The translations under genes were made by a program, and so were the position numbers. Under the pieces are notes generated by a model. The model worked only from the letters and a program-made list of their open reading frames with translations. It was not told where the DNA came from and searched no databases. 11,484 nucleotides of DNA from an uncultured Desulfuromonas sp. (lineage in GTDB: Bacteria; Desulfobacterota; Desulfuromonadia; Desulfuromonadales; Trichloromonadaceae). Of this stretch, positions 6,024-11,484 are shown one piece after another. Location of the stretch: NCBI GenBank assembly GCA_937982495.1, contig CALJLX010000603.1, forward strand, positions 1 through 11,484. The letters run 5' to 3'. The stretch's first letter is position 1. Every line of letters begins with the position of its first letter.

Positions 6024-7244
6024 GTGGCTGACCATTTCGACATCGTCATCGTCGGCAACAGCGCCGCCGGCTTGCAGGCCTTGCGCGTCCTGCGCAAGCA
6101 TGACCGCGCGCGCTCCATCCTGCTGGTCGACCGCGAGGACCGGCCCGCCTACTCGCGGGTGCTCACCCCCTATTTCATCGGCGGCAAGACCGAACGGGAG
6201 AACCTGTTCATTGTCGACGAGGCCTTCTACCGGGAGCTCGGCATCGTCACCCGCTTCGGCCGGACGGCAACGGCACTCGATGTCGACGGCCGTACCCTGA
6301 TCCTCGACGACGGCACGGAGATCCATTTCGGCCAACTGCTCCTCGCCGTCGGCAGCGAAGCCCGGCCCCTGGCGGTCGAGGCCGGGCGTGTCTCGGTGCT
6401 GCGCCATCTCGCCGACGCCGACCGCCTGGCCCAATTTCTCCCCGGCGCCCGTGCTATCGCCGCCCTTGGCGCCGGACTGGTGAGCCTGCCCCTGCTCTCT
6501 CACGCTCCGGCGGAAACGGAAAAGCATCTGATCGTAGGATCAAACCGGATTTTCAGCCGCCTGCTCGATGCCGAATCCGCCCAATTCCTCGAAGAGCGTT
6601 TCGTCGCCGCCGGCTTGCAACTGCACAAACGGGACGACATCGCCGAGTTGAGGGATGACGGTCGCCTCTCCCTCACCCTGAACTCGGGCAAGAACCTGAC
6701 CGTCGATCTGCTCATCGTCGGCAAGGGGGTCCAGCCCAATGCGGATCTGGCGCGGCGGGCGGGATTGGCGGTGGGAGACGGTATCCGCGTCGACGCTTGT
6801 TGCCGCGCCGGACATCCCCACATCTACGCCGCCGGTGACTGCGCCGAAGGGGCGGATTTCGTCACCGGCGAGCTGACAGTGCAGGGGAACTGGCTGACCG
6901 CCGTCGAACAGGGGGAGGTCGCCGCTCTGAACATGCTCGGACTGGACCGCCGCTACGAGGGGAGCCTGAAAAACAACATCAGCGAGATCTTCGGCACCGA
7001 TCTGGCGGTGGTCGGCTACTGCGGCGACGACGCCCCGGCCGTCCGGGTTTTCCGCGACGGCGCGAATGGCCGTTACCGCAAGCTTTTTCTCGACGGGCAG
7101 AAGCGCCTGCTCGGCGCCGTCCTCGTCGGCGACAGCAACGATGCCGGGGTCTACTATCATCTGGTGAAATCCCGCGCCCCCTTCCCCGACGGAGCCCACC
7201 TTTCCGGCGGCAACCGCTACACCGGACTGGTCCGGGACTGGTAA
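6024..7244 (+). CDS. aorC: FAD/NAD(P)-dependent oxidoreductase subunit of aldehyde oxidoreductase
   Basis: A 406-residue protein starting MADHFDIVIVGNSAAGLQAL. The start is GTG at 6024 with GGAG 6 nt upstream; an ATG at 6020 in another frame stops after three codons. The FAD dinucleotide site is GNSAAG (11-16) ending in LLVD36. A second Rossmann site is LGAGLVSLP (148-156), and the closing FAD motif is IYAAGDCAE (267-275). The C-terminal third is the dimerisation domain of rubredoxin-reductase/NirB-type flavoproteins. There is no signal or membrane segment. In Aromatoleum the AorC subunit carries FAD and exchanges electrons with NAD; this protein should do likewise with AorA as partner. The second glycine motif ends in Ser rather than Gly, and the following strand ends in IVGSNR without an acidic residue, so the choice between NAD and NADP is open. 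It starts 79 bp after aorB. Confidence 0.9.
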   Translation: MADHFDIVIVGNSAAGLQALRVLRKHDRARSILLVDREDRPAYSRVLTPYFIGGKTERENLFIVDEAFYRELGIVTRFGRTATALDVDGRTLILDDGTEIHFGQLLLAVGSEARPLAVEAGRVSVLRHLADADRLAQFLPGARAIAALGAGLVSLPLLSHAPAETEKHLIVGSNRIFSRLLDAESAQFLEERFVAAGLQLHKRDDIAELRDDGRLSLTLNSGKNLTVDLLIVGKGVQPNADLARRAGLAVGDGIRVDACCRAGHPHIYAAGDCAEGADFVTGELTVQGNWLTAVEQGEVAALNMLGLDRRYEGSLKNNISEIFGTDLAVVGYCGDDAPAVRVFRDGANGRYRKLFLDGQKRLLGAVLVGDSNDAGVYYHLVKSRAPFPDGAHLSGGNRYTGLVRDW

Positions 7245-7249
7245 CGCCG

Positions 7250-7531
7250 TTGGTTCAGGTCAGCTTCTACAGCCTGCTGCGGCTGCTGCTCAAGCGCGAA
7301 ACTTTGGCGCTCCCCTGGACGCCGGGGCTCGACGTGCGACAACTGCTGACCCGGGTTCAGGCCGAAATCCCCACGCCCTTTCTCGACCGACTGCTCGACG
7401 CCGACGGCACGCTCATCCCCGGCACCATCATCCTTGTTGATCGCCACAACATCCACCATCTCGCCGGCCTTGCCACCCCGATTCCCGATGGCGCGACCGT
7501 CGCCCTCTTCCCGCCGGGAGCGGGGGGATGA
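7250..7531 (+). CDS. MoaD/ThiS-family sulfur-carrier protein
   Basis: A 93-residue protein starting MVQVSFYSLLRLLLKRETLA, beginning at TTG 7250, 5 nt after the aorC stop. The ribosome binding site is poor (GGGA 12 nt upstream), so it is probably translated by coupling and the exact start is uncertain. The beta-grasp pattern is clear: VSFYSLLRLLL, a helix LDVRQLLTRVQ, TIILVDRHNIHHLAGLATPIPDGATVALFPP, and the C-terminal GAGG. The terminal Gly-Gly is what an E1-like protein adenylates before thiocarboxylation. MoaD supplies the dithiolene sulfurs of molybdopterin, and MoaD-like genes are common in AOR operons, so a dedicated role in the metal-pterin cofactor of AorB is likely. The stop overlaps the next gene by 4 nt (ATGA). 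Confidence 0.88.
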   Translation: MVQVSFYSLLRLLLKRETLALPWTPGLDVRQLLTRVQAEIPTPFLDRLLDADGTLIPGTIILVDRHNIHHLAGLATPIPDGATVALFPPGAGG

Positions 7532-8205
7532 GCACAACTCCGGCGCAACGCTACGCCCGGCAGCTGCCGGTCTGGGGGGAACAGCGCCAGCGGCGCCTCG
7601 CCCAAGGCACGGTGCTGGTCGCCGGGGTCGGCGGCCTCGGCGCCACCGTCGCCCAGCTGCTCGCCCGCGCCGGGGTCGGTCGTCTCTATCTGGTCGACGA
7701 GGGCAGGGTCGACTGGCCCGACCTCAACCGGCAGACCCTGTATGGCGAGGGGGACGTCGGCCGGGCGAAGATCGATGTGGCCGTTGCGCGGCTGGCGGCG
7801 ATCAACTCGAAAGTGGAGGTTATCCCCCTGAGCGGACGCATTGACGAGGCGTTTGTTTTTCCGGCCGGAGTCGAGGTGGTGGTCGACTGTCTCGATAATT
7901 GGCCGAGCCGTTTCTCCCTGCATCGGGCTTCGCCGGTCGGGGGCTGGTTCGTCCACGGCGGTGTGCAGGGGGAGCAGGGGCAGGTGCTCACCCTCAAGGT
8001 CGGCACCTCCCAGCCGCTGGAGCGGATTTTCGCCGGTCTGGCGCAGGCGTCGGAGCCCCTGCCGGTGACCCCGGACGGCGCGGCTATTATCGCCGGACTG
8101 ATGACCAACGAGATTTTCGCCCTGCTCGGCGGCGCACCGAAACTTCTCGACCGCATTCTGGTGGTGGGGCTGGCGGATTTGCACTGGACGTTTCTGGAGG
8201 TTTGA
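7528..8205 (+). CDS. ThiF/MoeB-like E1 adenylating protein, short form without zinc cysteines
   Basis: A 225-residue protein starting MSTTPAQRYARQLPVWGEQR. It has the RYARQ motif (9-12 and Q12), the nucleotide loop GVGGLG (33-38), D57 and the DLNRQ motif (65-69), GRAKI with K81, and DCLDN (120-124), which together make the ATP-binding core of ThiF/MoeB enzymes. The partner is almost certainly the Gly-Gly protein encoded just upstream, with which it overlaps by 4 nt. It is shorter than MoeB (about 250 residues) and its only cysteine is C121, so both zinc-binding CxxC pairs of MoeB and ThiF are missing, as is any separate sulfur-transfer cysteine. It may adenylate MoaD-like protein while another enzyme brings sulfur. 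It ends the operon; no terminator was recognised in 8206-8284. Confidence 0.9.
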   Translation: MSTTPAQRYARQLPVWGEQRQRRLAQGTVLVAGVGGLGATVAQLLARAGVGRLYLVDEGRVDWPDLNRQTLYGEGDVGRAKIDVAVARLAAINSKVEVIPLSGRIDEAFVFPAGVEVVVDCLDNWPSRFSLHRASPVGGWFVHGGVQGEQGQVLTLKVGTSQPLERIFAGLAQASEPLPVTPDGAAIIAGLMTNEIFALLGGAPKLLDRILVVGLADLHWTFLEV

Positions 8206-8284
8206 GAAAGGGGAGGCGAAGGGAAGGTCGTGTCTTGGCGCGGCTTGTCCCCCCGTCGCATCCACCATGTGCCCCTCTTTCTCC

Positions 8285-8312
8285 TTGCAACCGATTCTGA
8301 ATCCCCTATAAT
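8285..8312 (+). promoter_or_regulatory. sigma70-like promoter of the quinone oxidoreductase gene
   Basis: TTGCAA (8285-8290) is followed after 16 bp by a perfect TATAAT (8307-8312). The predicted start near 8319 gives a leader of about 66 nt to the ATG at 8385. Together with the terminator after the gene, it makes this a single-gene transcription unit. Confidence 0.75.
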
Positions 8313-8384
8313 CGATACGTTGTTTTATTTGTCAGGAAACCCCATTCGGTGGTTTTTCCGCACTTTTTTTCAAGGAGAGAGTTT

Positions 8385-9377
8385 ATGCGCGCAGTAGTGA
8401 TGGATGGTTTTGGCGGCGTCGAGGTGATGCGGGTGGATGATGTGCCCAAGCCGACGCCGAAGGAGAATGAAGTTCTGATCAAGGTCGCGGCGACGTCGAT
8501 CAACCGCCCCGACCTGGTGCAGCGGGAAGGGAAGTATCCGGCCCCGCCCGGCGATTCGGAAATCCTCGGTCTGGAGGTTTCCGGCATCATCGAGTCGATC
8601 GGCTCGGCGGTGAGCGAGTGGAAGCCGGGCGACCGGGTGCTGGCCCTGGTCGGCGGCGGCGGTTACGCCGAATACGCCGTGGCTTACGCCAATCACGTCA
8701 TGCCGATGCCGTCGTCGATGAGCTTCGAGGAAGCGGCCTGCGTCTGCGAATCGTACATCACCGCCTTCCTCAACGTCTTCATGATCGGCGAGCTGAAAAA
8801 CGGCCAGACCGCCATTCTTCACGGCGGCGGCGGCGGGGTCAACACGGCGGCCCTGCAACTGGCCAACGCCCTGACCCCGCAGACGAAGAAGATCGTCACC
8901 GCCCACCCCAGCAAGCTGGAGCGGGTCAAGCAGCTTGGCGCCGATCTGGTTGTCGATTACACCACTACCCCGGACTTCTCCGAGGCGGTCAAGGAGTTCA
9001 CCAACAAAAAGGGGGTCGATCTGATCCTCGACCACGTCGGCGCCAAGTATCTGGCTCCGAACATGAATTCCCTCGGCTACAAGGGCAAGCTGGTGATCAT
9101 CGGCGTCATCTCCGGGATCAAGGCCGAACTCAACCTCGCCCTGATGATGGTCAAGCGCCAGCAGATCATCGGCTCGGTGCTGCGCAGCCGCCCGGTTTCG
9201 GAAAAGGGCGAGATCATCGCCGAGTTCACCAAGCGCGCCCTGCCCAGCTTCGCCGACCGGACCATCGTGCCGATCATCGAGAAGGTCTTCTCCATCGACG
9301 AAGTGGTCGAGGCCCATCGCATGATGGAAGAGGACAAGCATTTCGGCAAGATCGTCCTGAAGATCGCCGACCTGTAA
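8385..9377 (+). CDS. Zinc-independent NAD(P)H quinone oxidoreductase (MDR family, PIG3-like)
   Basis: A 330-residue protein starting MRAVVMDGFGGVEVMRVDDV. The ATG at 8385 has AAGGAG 7 nt upstream; 12 further in-frame codons upstream lie in the leader. The layout is that of medium-chain dehydrogenase/reductases of the quinone oxidoreductase group: an N-terminal GroES-like fold with SINRPDLVQREGKYPAPPG (38-56), GLEVSGII (62-69), WKPGDRV (79-85) and GGGGYAEY (90-97), then a Rossmann domain with HGGGGGVNTAALQLA (146-160), and the C-terminal LRSRPVSEKGEI and HFGKIVLKI. No structural or catalytic zinc cysteines are present. The family reduces quinones or other electrophilic carbonyls with NADPH. 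The nucleotide loop has Asn at 153 where Gly is usual. It stands alone between its own promoter and terminator; a link to aldehyde metabolism of the aor operon is only suggested by proximity. Confidence 0.9.
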   Translation: MRAVVMDGFGGVEVMRVDDVPKPTPKENEVLIKVAATSINRPDLVQREGKYPAPPGDSEILGLEVSGIIESIGSAVSEWKPGDRVLALVGGGGYAEYAVAYANHVMPMPSSMSFEEAACVCESYITAFLNVFMIGELKNGQTAILHGGGGGVNTAALQLANALTPQTKKIVTAHPSKLERVKQLGADLVVDYTTTPDFSEAVKEFTNKKGVDLILDHVGAKYLAPNMNSLGYKGKLVIIGVISGIKAELNLALMMVKRQQIIGSVLRSRPVSEKGEIIAEFTKRALPSFADRTIVPIIEKVFSIDEVVEAHRMMEEDKHFGKIVLKIADL

Positions 9378-9390
9378 AGTTTCCGAGGTA

Positions 9391-9431
9391 AAGCGCCGCC
9401 CCGTAAAAGTCGCGCGGGGCGGCGCTTTTTT
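9391..9431 (+). terminator. Rho-independent terminator after the quinone oxidoreductase gene
   Basis: A perfect 13-bp stem pairs AAGCGCCGCCCCG (9391-9403) with CGGGGCGGCGCTT (9415-9427) around an 11-nt loop, running directly into six T (9426-9431). It begins 13 nt after the stop codon. Confidence 0.95.
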
Positions 9432-9557
9432 CTGTCCCTTCCCCCTCCCGCACCGCCTTCTCGCCAACCTTTCCAAATGGTAATCTTCCGGCAAGCTCCC
9501 GGTAACGGGGGATGCGTAGAATAATCCCAGGTCGGCGCGCTTCGCGTCTCCCCCCGG

Positions 9558-9586
9558 TTGCCCATGGACCCCCTTGCGGCTACAAT
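9558..9586 (+). promoter_or_regulatory. sigma70-like promoter of the two-component operon
   Basis: TTGCCC (9558-9563) is followed after 17 bp by TACAAT (9581-9586). The predicted start near 9593 falls within the in-frame ATG at 9592, so it supports the downstream ATG at 9622 as the response-regulator start, with a leader of about 30 nt. A GGTAA direct repeat lies further upstream (9479-9505). Confidence 0.6.
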
Positions 9587-9621
9587 GACCGATGATTAAC
9601 TTGATAGAAAACGAGGCAGGC

Positions 9622-10302
9622 ATGCGCATTCTGATTATCGAGGACGACGCCGAGACGGCGGCCTATCTGGTCAAGGGGCTCGGCGAGAGCGGCCACCGCG
9701 CCGAGCGCGTCGGCGACGGCAAGGACGGGCTCTTTCGGGCGCTGGAAGAGGATTTTGACGTGCTGGTGGTCGACCGCATGCTGCCGGGGCTCGACGGGCT
9801 GGCCCTGATCCGCTCCCTGCGGGCGGCGGGGAAAAAGACCCCGGCCCTCTTTCTCAGCGCCCTCGGCGAGGTCGACGACCGGGTCGAGGGTTTGCGCGCC
9901 GGCGGCGACGACTATCTGGTCAAGCCTTTCGCCTTTTCCGAACTCCTGGCCCGCCTCGAAGCCCTGATCCGCCGGGGCGAGGGGGAACAGGCCCCGCGCA
10001 CGCTGCTCAAGGTCGCCGATCTGGAAATGGATCTTTTGACCCGCACCGTGCGCCGCGCCGGACGCGCCATCGAGCTGCAACCCCGGGAGTTCCGCCTGCT
10101 CGAATACCTGCTGCGCCACAGCGGCCAGGTGGTGACCCGGACCATGCTGCTGGAGAGCGTCTGGGACTATCATTTCGATCCGCAGACCAACGTCATCGAC
10201 GTGCACATCAGCCGGCTGCGGAGCAAGATCGACAAGGATTTCGAAGGGCCGCTGCTGCACACGGTGCGCGGCGCGGGATACGTGCTCCGTGCCGAAGCCT
10301 AG
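9622..10302 (+). CDS. OmpR/PhoB-family response regulator
   Basis: A 226-residue protein starting MRILIIEDDAETAAYLVKGL, with GAGG 5 nt before the ATG. The receiver domain (1-about 115) has the acidic pocket E7/D8/D9, the phosphoacceptor D51 in VVDRMLPGLDG, S79 and K101 in YLVKPF. The winged-helix output domain (about 128-224) has LEMDLLTRTVRRAGRAIELQPREFRLLEYLLRH, RTMLLESVWDYHF and the wing VDVHISRLRSKID...TVRGAGYVL. The receiver pattern is closest to the CusR/CopR/QseB-like group, often linked to metals or envelope stress, but the signal cannot be told from sequence. The stop overlaps the kinase gene by 14 nt, so the two are translated together. Target genes are not visible here. Confidence 0.95.
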   Translation: MRILIIEDDAETAAYLVKGLGESGHRAERVGDGKDGLFRALEEDFDVLVVDRMLPGLDGLALIRSLRAAGKKTPALFLSALGEVDDRVEGLRAGGDDYLVKPFAFSELLARLEALIRRGEGEQAPRTLLKVADLEMDLLTRTVRRAGRAIELQPREFRLLEYLLRHSGQVVTRTMLLESVWDYHFDPQTNVIDVHISRLRSKIDKDFEGPLLHTVRGAGYVLRAEA

Positions 10303-11484
10303 GCTGCTGGCGAGCAGCACCTTCCGTCTGGCCATTCTCTACATGGCCCTCTTCGGCACCTCGGTGTTGCTGCTCCTCGGTTTTATCCACTGGTCGACGG
10401 CGGGCTACATGGTGCGCCAGACCGACGCCGCCATCGAGGCCGAGGTGGTGGGGCTGGCGGAACGCTATGACCGCACCGGCTTGCCGGGACTGACGGCGCT
10501 GATCTCCGAGCGCCTGGCCCGGGAACCGAACGGCCCGATCCTCTATCTGTTGGCCGATCGGCGATTGCAGCCTCTCCTCGGCAACCTGAGCCGCTGGCCG
10601 CAGGGGGAGGAACCTCGGACCGGCTGGCTGAGTTTCCGTTTGGAAGAGGATCGGGGTGTGGCGAAGAAGGGGCACGCGGCTCGGGCTCGGCTCTTCCGGC
10701 TGGAAGGGGGCTTGAATCTGCTGGTCGGGCGGGATGTGCATGAGCTGGAGAAGATCCAGAAGCTGATCGTCTCGACCCTGGCCTGGGGACTGGCCCTCAC
10801 CGCCGTCCTCGCCCTGGTCGGCGGCGCCCTGCTCAGCCGGGGTTTTCTGCGCCGGGTCGAGAGCATCAACGACACCTGCCGTGAGATCATGAGCGGCGAT
10901 CTCTCCCGGCGCATTCCCCTGCGCGGCGCGGAGGACGATTTCGACCGGCTGGCTGGCAACCTCAATGAGATGCTCGACCGGATCGAGGCTCTGATGGCCG
11001 GGGTGCGCCAGGTCTCCGACAACATCGCCCACGATCTGCGCACGCCTTTGGCGCGTTTGCGCAATCTGCTGGAGACGCTGCGCGGCCAGACGCAAGAGGG
11101 GTACAATCGCGAGCTGCTCGACCGGGCGGTGGCCGAAGCCGACGGCCTGTTGACCACCTTCAAGGCGCTCTTGCGCATCGGCCAGGTCGAATCGGGAAGC
11201 CGCCGCGCCGGTTTTCAGGAGGTCGATCCGGCCGAGTTGCTGCGGGACGTCATCGAGCTCTACGAGCCCCTGGCTGACGAGAAGGAACAGCACATCGAGG
11301 CCCATCTGCTTTCCGCCCCCAGGGTGCGCGGCGATCGCGACCTGCTCTTTCAGGCCTTCGCCAACCTGCTCGACAACGCCATCAAGTACACCCCGTCCCA
11401 GGGGCGCATCTGGGTGGCCCTGGCCGGAGCGCGAGTGATCGTGGCCGATAACGGACCGGGCATCCCGCCGGAAGCCCGGGACAA
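10289..11484 (+). CDS. Membrane sensor histidine kinase, cut by the right window edge
   Basis: The first 398 residues of a kinase that continues beyond the window. The start is GTG at 10289 (MPKPRLLASSTFRLAILYMA), overlapping the regulator gene; the ribosome binding site is weak, and the next in-frame ATG (10343) would cut into the first membrane helix. Transmembrane helix 1 is at about 12-35 and helix 2 at about 159-183, enclosing a periplasmic sensor of about 120 residues with no recognised domain. A HAMP linker follows (about 184-237), then the H-box DNIAHDLRTPLARLRN with phosphoacceptor H248, the N-box LLDNAIKYTP (360-369) and the G1 box VADNGPGIPPEARD (385-398). The remaining ATPase motifs lie outside the window. 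It is the cognate partner of the preceding regulator. The short periplasmic loop lacks an obvious His/Cys metal-binding cluster. Confidence 0.93.
   Translation, partial: MPKPRLLASSTFRLAILYMALFGTSVLLLLGFIHWSTAGYMVRQTDAAIEAEVVGLAERYDRTGLPGLTALISERLAREPNGPILYLLADRRLQPLLGNLSRWPQGEEPRTGWLSFRLEEDRGVAKKGHAARARLFRLEGGLNLLVGRDVHELEKIQKLIVSTLAWGLALTAVLALVGGALLSRGFLRRVESINDTCREIMSGDLSRRIPLRGAEDDFDRLAGNLNEMLDRIEALMAGVRQVSDNIAHDLRTPLARLRNLLETLRGQTQEGYNRELLDRAVAEADGLLTTFKALLRIGQVESGSRRAGFQEVDPAELLRDVIELYEPLADEKEQHIEAHLLSAPRVRGDRDLLFQAFANLLDNAIKYTPSQGRIWVALAGARVIVADNGPGIPPEARD

Noticed and set aside
8205..8284. A possible terminator hairpin after the aor operon (GAGAAAGGGG against CCCCTCTTTCTC)
   Set aside because: The match is imperfect, the loop would be nearly 60 nt, and no T-tract follows.

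Overview
The window is GC-rich and looks like a chromosomal segment of an anaerobic or facultative bacterium of the Desulfuromonadota (Geobacter/Desulfuromonas-like). This is inferred from gene content only: a tungsten/molybdenum aldehyde oxidoreductase operon with a polyferredoxin subunit, a small FKRSSGWV-type protein that resembles one found in Geobacter, and an O-methyltransferase of a type I associate with that group. No rRNA or phylogenetic marker is present to confirm it.

Left part (1-3465). The 5' part of an O-methyltransferase gene runs off the left edge on the minus strand. Divergent from it is a tRNA-Thr(CGT) gene with its own promoter and a strong terminator. Then come five small minus-strand genes, listed here from low to high coordinate: a conserved 65-aa protein, an exported DUF2845 protein, an XRE/HigA-type antitoxin, a RelE/HigB-type toxin, and a 74-aa protein with a winged-helix-like C-terminus. 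A perfect inverted repeat lies directly upstream of the toxin. On the plus strand follows a stand-alone DUF4143 AAA ATPase with intact Walker motifs and an intact PD-(D/E)XK-like signature. Its own sigma70-like promoter has a second inverted repeat over the -10/start region. The stretch has the look of a small accessory cassette next to a tRNA gene.

Centre (3567-8205). A five-gene plus-strand operon behind a near-consensus promoter: a four-cluster [4Fe-4S] polyferredoxin (AorA-like), the tungsten-pterin aldehyde oxidoreductase (AorB-like), an FAD/pyridine-nucleotide oxidoreductase (AorC-like), a MoaD/ThiS-like protein ending in Gly-Gly, and a small ThiF/MoeB-like adenylating protein with no zinc-binding CxxC pairs. 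The first three match the subunit set of the NAD-linked AorABC enzyme of Aromatoleum. The last two probably mature the metal-pterin cofactor. A GC-rich palindromic repeat sits in the 79-bp gap between the second and third genes.

Right part (8285-11484). A zinc-independent quinone oxidoreductase (PIG3-like MDR family) stands alone between a near-consensus promoter and a textbook terminator. It is followed by a two-component system: an OmpR-type response regulator overlapping by 14 nt a membrane histidine kinase that is cut by the right window edge.

In physiological terms the centre encodes interconversion of aldehydes and carboxylates with electrons passed through iron-sulfur clusters to a flavoprotein and NAD(P). 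The quinone oxidoreductase may handle related reactive carbonyl or quinone stress, but nothing in the sequence links it to the aor operon. No terminator was recognised after the aor operon or after the ATPase gene.
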